Source: Icerya purchasi (Eukaryota; Arthropoda; Insecta; Hemiptera; Monophlebidae). Taken from it: a stretch of 64,000 nt of DNA. Positions 22,401-33,250 of this stretch are shown here, one piece after another (position 1 is the stretch's first letter; each line of letters starts with the position of its first letter). The DNA is taken from the NCBI GenBank assembly GCA_039619475.1, contig CM077115.1, positions 447,071,292 to 447,135,291 of the forward strand, written 5' to 3'. The notes beneath the pieces were generated by a model. The model was not told the DNA's origin, did no database searches, and was given only the letters and a program-made list of their open reading frames with translations. Made by a program: the position numbers and the translations under genes.

Positions 22401-25400
22401 TTGCTTATACCATTAGCAGTTATGTTAGAAAAAGTTGGTTTAGAAAAGATTATAAAATTTCTAAAATTACTCTCAATTGAAAAACTAAGGAAATAACAAA
22501 GGAAAATAAATTTTGAAACGAAAATTAAGAAAATGGTTTAAAGCAAATAAGAGCAAAGAAATTAATAGAAATGGATTGAAGTAATGAAAGAAATCATAAG
22601 TGATCCAGAGAATGATAATAATAACGAATACATATAATAATACAGAACTCAATTGGTAAAGAGATTTGGAAAAAATAAAATTTTAGTTCGAACGTGTATA
22701 ATAATAAAGCGAGGTAATAATACCAGTTACCAAATATTAGTTCTACACTGAGGGGAGTTATTACCGTTCTTCAAATGATTAAATGAATTAAGAATAATAG
22801 ATAACTCAGAAAATTTTAAACATTTATTTCTCAGTAGGGGGAACAAAATAAGAGAAAACTTCAATTTCGCCTGCTATTAAAATTTTATATTATATAATAC
22901 ACATTTTATTTAATAAAAAAACTGCAGAACACGCAGCACACTTGTATGCTTCAATTGACATATGTGTACAAGAACTTATATTTGCATTTAACTTTTAACG
23001 TACAAAATAGTTACCTGAAATCGACTTAAATTAACACTTCTAATTCTGAAAACCGAACTGATAATCATTTAAATACCAATAATTTTTTAGTGACGCTATA
23101 TACATTGCACAAAAAATTTACTCTAGATGTATCGACATCTTTTATCCGATCCTTTCACATGTAGCAGCTCGAATCTTCAATTTTACGCTTCATGTCTTCT
23201 CTCTTACTCGAAGCTTCCTTACTACTCCCACGACTTTGTCAGCATTTGGCAGACTATCAATTTCTTCTCTCTGCCTCTCCAGGCCAGCTCTACTGCACAT
23301 TCTACAATCAAAACCAAATTCCTCCGCTTGCTTGACACATCTTTTCCTTCTCATCTAATATTCTTTACTGATGGTTCCAAAAATGGGAATGGGGTGGGCA
23401 GCGCGTTTACCACTTTCTCACTGCATCACTCTGAATCTTTCAAGTTCCCTTCCTTCTGTTCCATCTTCAAAGCGGAGTCCTATCTCCATTCTACACGTAA
23501 ACTCCTTCATTCCACCCATAAGAGGAATCATCAGTAAATGCCTCATTGTCTCCAATTCCAAAAGGTTCTTCAAACTATTTCTTCTCCTCCTTCTCATTCC
23601 TATTCTCTCAATTCGTTCTCTCAAGGGGGCAACGAGTTAGCGGATTTTCTAGCCCGCTCAGCCGCCCGCGATGGTCCTTTACTCTGCAGTTTTCCTGCTT
23701 CGGACATCCTCCTTCTTTCCTCAGCCAATCAGTCCCGATTGTGGTCGGACATTTATCCTTCTTTATTTTCTAATCACGCCTCTCATTGCCTTCAAATACA
23801 ACCGGTTCCTTGTCCTCAGCAGCGCTCCGCGATCATTTCTTTAATCAGACTGCGATTTAATCACTCTCCACTCTCCTCTTCGCGTTTTCGTTTTTCCCTA
23901 TCCTCCTCTCCCGATTGTCCCCTTCATAGTTTTATCTCTATTCCCACATGTAATGCAAACCGCATCTTCTTTTTGAAAGCCCCGCCCTTGCCTCTGAACG
24001 CTCTGCTTTGTACTCCAAATCGTAGCACTGGATCTTCCTACTCCTTATAATTCTTCCTTTATCCTTTCCTCCCCACCTCCAGCTATAATACCTGTACTTC
24101 AATCTTTTCTCTATGCTCTATTTCTAATCGTCTCCCGATTTAACCACTTATTTTAACTTTTCTAGTTATTGGGTCAAAGCCGCTGCTGTGCCCAAAAAAT
24201 AAAAAATATTATTTTTTTTATTTTTTTAGAAAAAGGCATCCTCCTTTTTCCCTTAAAGAACCTCTTTTGTATTATAGAAAAATTAAAAAGAAAAATCTGA
24301 AGCATAAAATTTACGAATTACCTTTACAAGATTAACTAAACCGGAAGTATCAGCAACCAAAGCAATTGTAGCTGTTGGATGGAATTCCAAACCACTTAAT
24401 GTAGAACTAGTAGTACAATCGTTGGTTAAATTTGCAACTTTGTTAATTGACAATATCCTACTACGCAAAATATTTCTTTTTTCTAATAAATGTCCACCAA
24501 ACTGAAATGCAATGTATTAAGTTTATAGACAATACTTATATACGAAAAAAACGTGTACTGCGACGCTTATATTCATTCCTACTTATTACTATTATACGGA
24601 ATTAAAAATTAATTTATATATTTATAAAATATATATATATTTCTATATACATAAGTCCATAAATATTTGAAATCGTTATCATAAATAATTTTCGGACACA
24701 ACAATGGCCGAAAAAGTAAATATAATTACCATGATGTGTCCAGAAAAAATTTCAAACGAAAAATACCTTATTCATTATTTTTATTTTTGTATAAAGAAAA
24801 AAAAAGGGGGTTTATATATTTCTTTGAAGTAATTTTGAAAATTACTAAACCTATTTTAAAACATTTCATTCACTTCAGATAAATGCTCCTCTTTTCAAAA
24901 CACGGGTTACACTTTATATACTGTTTTATAAAAGCAGGTAACTTTAAAGGAATTTGCATTGCAAAAATCGGTAAAAAAAAAGCGAACATTTTAAATGAAT
25001 GCTAGTGTCTTGTTCTGACCAAATGATTAAATGCTCAAAAATTACCGAAAGGTATATGTTTCCTGGCGTTGTATAACTAAGTGTTGAACAAAGAAAGAAA
25101 AAGTGAACCCTGCCATAAATAATTTGGTCGTCGAATATACGTTTTTATTCTTTTTATTTATTAATTTATTAGCTTGTTTAAACTATGTTTAATTTCATCA
25201 TTTTATTAATCGTACTTAAAAGTGTTATTTTTTTTTTTATTTTTAACTGATTTCAATATTTAAGTTATAGCAGTATAAAGAGCACACGAATATTTAACAA
25301 AATTTTAATAAAAATACGTGATAAAAAAATTTGTTATTGCAATGTATGGATTTTTTCTGATTGTATGGTAATGTACGGATAATTTTCTGAAAGCGAATTG

Positions 25401-28400
25401 GTGGAAGATGCTGTTTACACTTGGTTTTTGCAAAAACGGTCTTCTGGGCAGCGTGAAAAAGCATTGGAATTAAACATGAAGCTTGGTGGTGACCCAACCT
25501 TTATCGCAAGTTCTGGTTGGTTAAAAAATTTCAAATCGCGACATGGGATACGGCAAATAGAAATTCACGGAGAAAAATTAAGTGCTGATGCTCCAGCAGC
25601 AGATTCTTTTTCCGAGAACTTGAAGAAATATCTTGAAGTTAAAGAGTATGATTTGGATTTCGTTTACGATGCAGATGAAACAGGCCTCTATTGGAAAGCT
25701 TTGCCATCTAAGTCATTAGTGTCTAGAAAAGAAGCTGCAGCTCCTGGTTACAAAATGAGCAAGGATCGCGTTACAGTAATGGTGTGCGCCAATGCATCTG
25801 GCACACATAGAGTTCCGTTGTTAATGATAGGTAAATCCAGAAACCCACGATGTTTTAAAAACGTGAAAATTCCGTTAATGTACACAAGCCAAAAAAATGC
25901 ATGGATGGACAGCGATTTGTTCATAAAACGGTACGAAAACACTTTTATTCCCGAAGTGAAAAAAGAAGGCAAGGTTCTTCTCCTTTTGGACAATGCTCCG
26001 TCACACCCATCGCCTGAAACTTTGAATAAGGTGAGTGATATGTTTGAGATGAAGTTTTTGCCCCCTAATGTAACTTCTCTAGTTCAACCTATGGACCAGA
26101 GCGTTATCGAAACATTAAAGAAACTGTACCGAAAACAGCTCATGCGTCGTCTGCTTTTAGGTGATTCAAATGACGATGAAACAATTTTTTCTACGTACAA
26201 AAAAATCAATTTAAAAGACTGCAGTTATATGTTGGTCGAAGCATGGAATGGAGTTAAAAGCTGCACCTTGCAAAAGTCGTGGAATAAATTACTGAAACCA
26301 TCCAAAAATGAAATCGAAATCCACGAGCATGATAATGAAATGGGAATTGTGGATGAAATGAGTAATATTAGTGTTTTCGCGGATTGTGATAAAAATAACG
26401 TGAACGAGTGGCTACGTGTGGACAGTGATGATCCAGGCTTTCAGCTGCTGACAGACGATGAAATTGTTGAAAAACTACTACGTGGTGAAGACCTCACAGA
26501 TGACGATGATGCAAATGAGGAACCAGAAGAAGATGACCGGGACCATCTCATGGTGAGGCATTCAAAGCACTGGATTTGGCGTTCCGGTGGCTCGAACGTC
26601 AAGAAGAGTCAGACCACACGCAGTTATTACAACTGAAGAGAATGAGAGACCTAGCTGCTATGAAGAGAAAGTCGACATTGAAGCAGACAAGTATTAAAAC
26701 ATTCTTTAAGCCACAGCATTAATTTTGATAAAACTTCGATTAGATACACTTTGATTATTTTTTTGCATACATGTAAATACATATTTTTTTGTTGTTATTT
26801 TCATTAAGTACAATGTAGCTGAATTAAACAATTTATATTATGTACGTACTTCATAACACTCATTTCTTCACTTTGCACATATGTACATACTATGTTAATA
26901 TAAATAAACAAAGTTGTTTTTTTTTACACAGTTGTTGTTTTTGATCTTCCTTTTAGTTATTAAATACATATGTACAAAAAAAAAACAAAAAATAAACACA
27001 AAATAAATAAAACTTCGATTATCCGAACCATCTCTAACAACATTAGTTCGGATAATCGACGCTCTACTGTATATTTATATATATATATATATATATCGCA
27101 TATTCAAATTAACAAATCATGGTAATCATTGCAAAAAAAGTCGTAGATACTTTAAAAGTTAGTTAAATAATTCGCAAATATTTAAATACAAAGTGTCACC
27201 GTTTTCATAAAGTCAGCCGTTTTTGCGTCGAACTCTCCTGTATATTGAAAATGCGTCCCTTTTAAGGTACTTTTCACTTTTAAGAACACGTAAAAGTTAC
27301 ATGAAGCGAGATTTGGTAATGACGATAGATGTTCAAGCACAATGATTCTCTTCCCCGCTAAGAAATGCTTCGTAGAGAGTGCACTGTAAGCCGGCGTGTT
27401 GTTCCGATGCGGTATCCATGAGTTGTCGTTCCATATATTTGGCTTCTTTTTCCTCACCATTTCTCTTAGCTTAGTTTAAAGCATCCACTTGATGAAGATG
27501 ACACTCTTAAAATAAAAAAAAACGATGAATGCAACTTCTATCTCTCGAGCTTTTTTGCACCTTGGTGTAGTGCAGGTGTTCTAGTTCATGAATTGGCGGT
27601 TTATTTCAGAGTCGCAGTAGAAAATCCACGTTAACCTTTTCTATCAATTCAAGCTCTGCTGTAAATCGCTCCATGATGTATGTCAGAACAGATGTTTTTT
27701 CTGTTATTTGTTTACGTATGACGTTTTTTAATACTATTTCTGCATAAATTTTAGCTATTTGCAAATTCTTGTGAAAAAACGTTTTCATTAGTTCTTGATG
27801 TCACAAGTTGACCGGAACGTTCGTTATTTTCAATTCGACTCTCGACCCCCCAAAACTCGTCTGTATCGCTCATCAACTCGTGGGACATGCAATTATCACC
27901 AAACATTTTCTTTATTAGTTGAAAAAATTTAGTCGGAGATTATTTTAACTTCGTCAGGAATTTGAGATTAATGCACTACTGTCTGATGTTTAAGCCATTA
28001 TCACGGCACTTCGACAAAACAGCACACTACTCAAGCAAGGATTAGCGAGAAGTAAACAAGATAGCGAGACGTATTTGTACCGTAACCATCATAATCACCT
28101 GCATCTTATCCTAATTCCCTCTCAAACCTACGGGCTAAAACATGTGTAGTTCCATTATTTAACTATCATACCTCGTAATACATTATATTTTTTTTTTTTC
28201 AATTTTGTTATAGCGTATCGAATTTTAAATAAAAAATGAATGAACTGAGTATCTGAATATAGAACAACACTTTAAAAATAACATTAAAAATATTATTAAG
28301 TTTAAATTATAAATTATAAAAATAATATCTGATTCTCAAAGGTTATCTAACATTTAAAACAAAAAGCGTTAAATATCACCTTTTCCGTTTCCAAATTAGT

Positions 28401-31400
28401 TTCATCTAATCTATTTTTTTCTAAAACACTCTCTTTTGACCAGTCAGGAGAACTAAATATGTCTTCAAATCGCTTTTTTAATTTTTCGGACGATTTCGGA
28501 AACTGTATATCGGGGTTTTCAAATATCCTATAATTTATTTATAATAGTATACATATATATTATTAACAAGCAGATACGGCCATAAAAAATCCTTCCCGTT
28601 TCTACCTTTATAAGTAATTACAATAAAGGATAAAATTAAAAAATGTTCCACAATTACTTCGAAAATACATATTCTGAATTTATGTCAGATAATATTTTCC
28701 TAAAAATTGTTTAATTCAACGGAAATGCAGAAAAAATATAGTAGATATCTTAGAAAAACCAAAACAATCATAATTGGAAATTTTGTAGAATAAATTGGCA
28801 CATTATTTCGAAGCAATAAAGAAAATTAAAAGAAACCACTTCTTCAAACATAACTTATTGGGCAGAAGAAATTCAAAAAAAAAAATATCTATACTTCCTT
28901 GTACGAGTATATGAAGAGGAAAGGGACCTCGCTCCCCAAGCCATGGAATCACAAACATTAAAAATAAACACATACTTCAAAGGGTAAATCATAAAATATC
29001 TAATATCTTTAAACGAGCAATTCTTGTATATACTATATATATAAATTTATTTCGCGTATCTCGGAAACGGCTCTAACGATTTGGATGAAATTTGCACACT
29101 AGGGGTACTTTGGGCCAATAAATCGATCTGTCAAGGTCTAATCCATGACAAAATTAGGTTTCGCGAGTTTTAAATGGGTTTTAATGTTTTCAGTATGATA
29201 CGAATCAGGGTTGGTGGCGCGATCTTTCGACGACGGTCTAATAAATAATTTGTTCTGCCTTTAGTATTATTTTTTGGTTTTCGAACGTCGTCAATTATCA
29301 GCTCTGGTAGTGGTTTTGTGTACGTAGGGCCGGTGGCTTCAATACTGGTTGTACAAAGCAATAAAATATATGGTAGGCAAAACAGGCGAACGGGTAATTC
29401 CAGATACCTGGAAACGGCGAGGAACGAATAGACAAAAAAAGGGCATCGATCTTGGCTCTCAGCCGATCAGCGGGCGGTCACATAATAGCGGTTCGAAAAT
29501 CATGCGCTACGCATGCAGTAAAAAAAAATATATATATATATATAACAGAAAAAAGAGGAAAAACCGAATCGAAAATATCGTAACGAACAGTTCATTTTTT
29601 TTTTTTTGCATTAATTTTACATTTAAATAAGAAAAGAAAAACAGCGTTTTAATAGCTACTAAACGAAAAAAGAAAAAGAAAATTGGTTAATAAACAAAAG
29701 AGAATTTTACCTATTTATGTACAGATATAAAATGTTTTGCGTATTTATATATTTGTTTTTGTGAAAGTGAATTACTGAGAATATGTTGTGCACATTTTAA
29801 AAACCCCTTATGTGCAGTATACCCTTATTACATTTTGCAATGATTTAGTCGGAATTTTTTTCCAATTAATTGGAAAACAGCTGATCACAGGTAAAATTAC
29901 AAGATGCTTTTTATTTGTTTTTATAACGAATAAACCGATAGATAAAGCTGACGACGACCCTATATATCTAAAATATAATTTTTTTAATAAAAAACACATA
30001 GAAATGTATTCATAAAATTCAACGTGAGCAGTCATTGAAAACATTTTCCAACCATCCGGGGAAAGCAAATTCGAAGGAACTCTACATTTTTGTCGCGTTC
30101 AGTATTGAAAAGCAAAGTTATATGGAAAGCGGCTTTAAATTCATAAATGTGTTGATAAATTAGTTTTAAAATATTTTATGTTTTGTGAATATGTAGAAGA
30201 TTAAAATAAAGTTAGAAGATATATGTGATTTGTATTTAAGTATATTTTTCAAAAAAACACGATTTTACAAAAAAAAATACCGAGCGAAGCTCGATCACCC
30301 AGGTACTTTATGTATATGCGTTATAATCTCGTACAGCTGCAGCCTCATAAGGGGAGTACCCTTTCCACTTAACCGAATTTAACCAAAAAGGGAGGTGCAC
30401 AACTGCATACTGAGATGCTCCTACCCACAAAATTTCAATCTTCTACGACCAGTCGTTTTTGAGTTCTTCGTGATAAAACGTCGTGAAAAAACAACTTAAA
30501 AAGGATCCAAGGATGGTTAAAATGGATATTTTTGTTGAAACGTGAGATTCAAAATATTCCATAAATACAGTACTTCTTTTCCTCCGTAAAAGGAAGTAAT
30601 CCGGGATGGTCAAAATGGATATATCCGTTGAAATACGGCATTAAATATTTTTCGCGATTACAAGCGGGTCAATGTAGTGCGGTTCTATGGATAATGTTTA
30701 CTAAATAAAAACATTTAAAAATTAATCTGAAAATTCATTTTTTTTAGGAAACTATTATGTTACTTGTAATAAACCGTAACAAATACAAAACCATAATTAT
30801 ATTACAATGGTTATCGAGCAGATAATTAAACAATAATCACAGCACTGCATTACTCATTAGTTACCTGAAACTAATCGTCGATTATTACATTATATGCATT
30901 TTTGGTTTTGTATTGGTTACCATTTTATTGATTCAATAATTAGTTATCGTAAATGGGTTAATATAGTGTAGTAAATACACGATAACTATTAATTAAATTT
31001 AGATAATCAAAATAAACAATTTACATTTTATAATTAATATGTGGCACTAATCAATTATTAAAATTTTTAACTAGCCTTTATTTATTTATTTTTCATCTAT
31101 TTTCAGACCATTTAAGTATAAACTATATTTAACGTGGTCAACAGAAATTACAATAAAATATGATATATATTTGTAATAAACTTTACTCGTCGTCTTCATC
31201 GCTCCAAGCGGGTAACGGTGTTGATGATACTTCATCAATTTTAACGTCTTCATTACATATATTACTTTTTAACGTATTTTCTCCTTCGTTTAAGACTTCT
31301 TTTTCAAGCCTAAAAAACAAACATATCAATATAAATCAACGCAGAAAATATTTGTTCATCTGATAATTACTCACAAGTCCCAAAAACATTTTTGGCTCCT

Positions 31401-32993
31401 TTAGTCGCAAACATTGAACTAGTTCTGTGAATCACTTTAATGTTTACTCTATACGCAAACTATATTTTGTAAATTTTTTTTAAAAATATTACCGACTTTA
31501 TCGCACAATAAAAAGAAACATAAAATCATAAACCTTAAAAAATGATTTATAAATAAATAAAAGTAGCAAAACAAAACTATTGATATGTGACTCCTGCGCT
31601 GCTAAAACTGATGTATCAATAGCTGGTTTAATTGAAGTTGTAACGTAAACTTTTTAATCTTGTTTTCATTAAGTAATTTAATGCCTTCGGAATGAACAAC
31701 ATTTTAAAAAACAACAAACAATATGAAAACAGTAGCACACACAAAATTAATTGTTTACGCTTAAAACGTACTGCAGTAAAGAAGTATTAATATCTAACAG
31801 AAAAAAAAGTATATCACATTTTTTAATACCGGTCCGTTATACTGCACTTCGCCAACGAAAAGTTAAACAGCTTATGTTAATTTTTTTAAATACCATTTTG
31901 AAAAAAATACTTTTTCAACTTTTTTACTTTATAAAAACAATAAAACTCTTTTTCTGACTAATTATTGCTCCTTGAATTTTTGATTTGTTTAATATTTGTA
32001 TTAACTGTGCAAATCATCTATTTATAAAGTGAGGGCGGCTGCCTTCACACAAATATCACTTCTTTTTAAAAAAACGTTTTTTAGCTACTACATTGTATCC
32101 CGAAAACTTTTTTATCAAATATAATTATCGTGAACCTTATGTTTCATACATTACAATAATCTTCTCCGTCAGTTTATGTAGTGACTGCCAAAAAAAGCTT
32201 CTTTTGAACCAATTTTTTTATCGACCTATTTTTCGTTAAAGTGATTAATGACTTTTTTAACATAGCGAAAATGATATATAAACTGAAACCCGGCTGTGCC
32301 GGAATAGAAACTGTACATAAAATGTATCACAATTTCCGAGTTACAACCGAACAGAAACAAAAAAGCGCAGAACTTTATAGTAGATTAATAAAAATGTTAA
32401 AATGAACACAAAAAAATTATAGGGGGTAAAAAATTTGCACATCAATTGTTTGTCAAAATTAATCCTGAAGTACATCATCTTTGAAGTAACTTTTTTGGGA
32501 TAGAAAGCTTCGAAGTATGAATACAAAATTTAACATCGATGTATAAAAAATGATATACACGAATTAAAGACAATTAGGTATTAAAAAATTACCACCTTAT
32601 AAGGACAAAATCAATAAAAATTACATCAAAAGTTACAATTTAATTATGTTAAGCGAACGTTAATATTAAGCTCTTAATTCCGTAAAAGTATTTGAGATAA
32701 ATAGTTTTCAGTTCTCTACATTAATGTCAAAATTCATATATAAATATTATTTTTTGATTCAATGAAAACATTTGATTATTTATACTGGCGCATTTCATTG
32801 AAAGACTGTAAGTAGAATTGTTACATAAAAATTCATTAAGGTATACAATAAATGTATTTTGAAAACAAAACTAGTACTTAAAAATGAATTAAATATTAAA
32901 CGATTAATTATAAACCTCACTTATATTCACGGCATTATATAAACATAAAACGTACCGATTTTGTATTATTTTTGATGCCGATTTAGAACTCAT
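16126..32993 (-). CDS. UTP18: UTP18, U3 snoRNA-associated protein 18 (8 exons)
   Basis: UTP18 is a WD40 protein of the UTP-B module of the SSU processome, acting in the nucleolus in early cleavages of pre-rRNA to 18S. Coding exons on the minus strand are 32956-32993, 31187-31309, 28380-28527, 24322-24501, 22054-22251, 21710-21878, 17673-17962 and 16126-16467. All junctions are GT-AG and phases match, giving 1488 nt (495 aa; human is about 556). Residues 1-100 are acidic and low complexity with the conserved PAWSDEDDE (human PAWVDEDDE) and KLKKRFEDIF. From about residue 140 a WD40 propeller follows: LEFHPTATIALVAD, VDGHSNSKIHNV, YDLQTG, LSPDGNFFVISDFDG, FYEWDM and FDFSPLSGYVTVGS. Identification rests on this ordered similarity. 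The N-terminus is shorter than in vertebrates and the C-terminus longer. The neighbour RMC1 is divergent. Confidence 0.93.
16651..16866. repeat. 24-bp minisatellite, nine copies, in UTP18 intron 7
   Basis: Nine tandem copies of a 24-bp unit (aaactgcaattataataaa + cacat) are nearly identical. Because 24 is divisible by three, the minus strand reads as a repeated YVFIIIAV frame, but it sits between two UTP18 exons and has no gene context. Confidence 0.95.
16995..17419. mobile_element. MITE-like TIR element in UTP18 intron 7
   Basis: The ends atgtgtacgtga (16995) and tcacgtacacat (17419) are inverted. The pairing continues inside as ggttccactttgtcga on the left and the inverse of ggtcccactttgtcga on the right. 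No transposase is present. The element is 425 bp long. Confidence 0.65.
17673..17962 (-). CDS. UTP18: UTP18 exon 7
   Basis: The acceptor is tttttag|AG, which completes a Glu codon. The exon encodes AGDFYEWDM (human GEVYVWDV), ILATGCESGSVSIYKL and AAASKRAMNAVKL. The donor is TTG|gtatct, phase 0. Without splicing here the frame would stop after five more codons. Confidence 0.92.
18480..18704 (-). mobile_element. tRNA-derived SINE, minus orientation
   Basis: Read on the minus strand from 18704, the sequence starts TAGCCTAGTGGTTAAGGTGC, an excellent RNA polymerase III A box. It is followed about 30 bp later by GGGTTATCGAGAC, a B-box-like motif (GGTTCGANNCC). A non-tRNA body of about 170 bp follows. 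This head/body layout fits a tRNA-derived SINE. It lies in UTP18 intron 6. No clear poly(A) tail is seen. Confidence 0.65.
18984..19256 (-). other. Orphan 90-codon open frame within UTP18 intron 6
   Basis: The frame begins MSAIVGQCPQKDPLEQYDRN and ends SEGASMIAK. It is less AT-rich than its surroundings and has four cysteines, but no recognisable domain, splice partners or neighbours. It may be a fragment of a retroposed sequence, since a tail-like segment follows at 19440-19600. I assign no function. Confidence 0.25.
20480..20540 (-). mobile_element. Solitary hAT-type terminal sequence
   Basis: The segment agagggccccaattata ... gccccgggcctcccaag ... gcgggcctg is, on the complement, CAGGCCCGCTACATAAA..., a GC-rich terminus of a kind seen in hAT elements. 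No matching opposite end was found upstream within about 1 kb, so this is probably a broken copy. Confidence 0.4.
21710..21878 (-). CDS. UTP18: UTP18 exon 6
   Basis: The acceptor is atatag|AAA. The exon contains LSPDGNFFVISDFDG, SVKMNNRM (human SMKINGRV) and FSKDSRRMY. The donor GGAG|gtaatt leaves phase 1. Confidence 0.92.
22054..22251 (-). CDS. UTP18: UTP18 exon 5
   Basis: The acceptor is ttgcag|GTA. The exon has 66 codons with VDGHSNSKIHNV (human VDGKTNPKIQ), FYFYDLQTG and PIHQAAGK (human PVHQVRG). The donor is TCG|gtaaat, phase 0. Confidence 0.92.
23127..24200 (+). mobile_element. LINE fragment with RNase H domain, in UTP18 intron 4
   Basis: Plus-strand frames show an RNase H start (IFFTDGSKNGNGVGSAF at about 23360), FKAES-type and GGNELADFLARSAA motifs, and the C-terminal RLRFNHSPL-type segment. 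This order occurs in the 3' end of I/R1/LOA-type LINE polyproteins. The DNA is C/T-rich, unlike the flanking intron. Frameshifts separate 23127-23537 from 23538-24050. It ends near an A-rich tract at 24190-24210, a likely 3' tail. It is antisense to UTP18. Confidence 0.7.
24322..24501 (-). CDS. UTP18: UTP18 exon 4
   Basis: The acceptor is ttcag|TTT. The exon has 60 codons ending LEFHPTATIALVADTSGLVN, the first blade of the propeller (human VQFHPxAQ). The donor is AAG|gtaatt, phase 0. Confidence 0.9.
25386..26722 (+). pseudogene. Tigger/pogo-type transposase, 5'-truncated and frameshifted
   Basis: The long frame (to 26636) carries the second, CENP-B-type HTH half (DAVYTWFLQKRS ... GWLKNFKSRHGIRQ) and the DDE core. 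The triad appears as YDADETGLYWK, LLLDNAPSHPSP and VTSLVQPMDQSVIETLK. An acidic C-terminal region follows. The first HTH is missing because an in-frame stop lies just upstream, and a short deletion follows QKRSSG. Near 26540 one base shifts the frame. The true C-terminus continues in another frame as FKALDLAFRWLERQEESD to the TAA at 26722. It lies in UTP18 intron 3, antisense to it, and is not expected to be functional. Confidence 0.88.
27013..27069. repeat. 3' terminal inverted repeat of the Tigger/pogo element
   Basis: The complement of 27046-27069 reads CAGTAGAGCGTCGATTATCC, a pogo/Tigger-type terminus, and it is followed by TA (27070-27071). A 13-bp perfect inverse (cgattatccgaac at 27016-27028) lies just inside and makes a terminal hairpin. 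No left terminus was found upstream of the truncated gene at 25386. Confidence 0.7.
27180..27990 (-). pseudogene. Degraded mariner transposase in UTP18 intron 3
   Basis: The minus strand from about 27990 reads through several frames. An N-terminal linker-like RSGQLVTSRTNENV comes first, then the C-terminal half in 27182-27460: IWNDNSWIPHRNNTPAY, SSLPNLASCNFYVF and KGTHFQ. The second and third catalytic aspartates (HDN, SPDLAPCDF) have become R-N and N, and stops and frameshifts are present, so it is clearly dead. Confidence 0.75.
28380..28527 (-). CDS. UTP18: UTP18 exon 3
   Basis: The acceptor is tatag|G. The exon encodes IFENPDIQF, KLKKRFEDIF and SSPDW, corresponding to the LKKRLKEEF region before the propeller. 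The donor is AAG|gtgata, phase 0. Confidence 0.85.
29030..30310. mobile_element. Putative Helitron-like non-autonomous element in UTP18 intron 2
   Basis: The left part contains cgtatctcggaaacggctct followed by a block typical of dispersed insect repeats. The right end has a small hairpin, gagc-gaa-gctc (about 30280-30293), followed by gatcacccaggtact, as at the 3' ends of some insect Helitrons. No Rep/helicase frame is seen and no clean CTRR terminus, so the class is uncertain. Confidence 0.35.
30480..30660. repeat. Two diverged direct repeats of about 55 bp
   Basis: The segments ggatggttaaaatggatat (about 30508) and ggatggtcaaaatggatat (about 30604) are followed by related gttgaaa-type sequence. 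They look like a degenerate tandem pair inside a dispersed repeat in UTP18 intron 2. Confidence 0.5.
31187..31309 (-). CDS. UTP18: UTP18 exon 2
   Basis: The acceptor is tttttag|G. The exon encodes LEKEVLNEGENT through to PLPAWSDEDD, matching the conserved PAWVDEDDE of UTP18. The donor GA|gtaaag leaves phase 2. Confidence 0.85.
31310..32955. other. UTP18 intron 1, no recognisable element
   Basis: This is AT-rich non-coding sequence. I see no motif-bearing frame, TIR pair or structured RNA. Confidence 0.5.
32956..32993 (-). CDS. UTP18: UTP18 exon 1
   Basis: The exon encodes MSSKSASKIIQN plus two bases of an Arg codon. The context is aaaccATGA, with donor CG|gtacgt. Phase 2 joins exon 2, which starts with the completing G. 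Confidence 0.8.
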
Positions 32994-33250
32994 GGTTTAT
33001 TTGTCTTTTTATTAATTAATCAACTTTTTCTGCATGTTATTCACCCAAAATAAATTACATTGACAATAAAATTAGTTATTTATGTATCACGAAAAATGTA
33101 AATCCTCCATTGCGATCAAAAATACAACTAAATTCAAAACAACCGGTATTCAATATAAGTTGTATGTAGGATTTAAGGCAATGCTGGAATTCAACCGGCA
33201 TATAGAATCCTTAAATTTGCGATGCGACACGATTTCAATACTTTGTAGTC

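Noticed and set aside
29808..30068. Minus-strand frame with LSPDGWKMFS, resembling a WD-repeat blade of UTP18
   Set aside because: It has no matching position in the UTP18 order, no fitting splice phases, and lies in a repeat-like region of intron 2.
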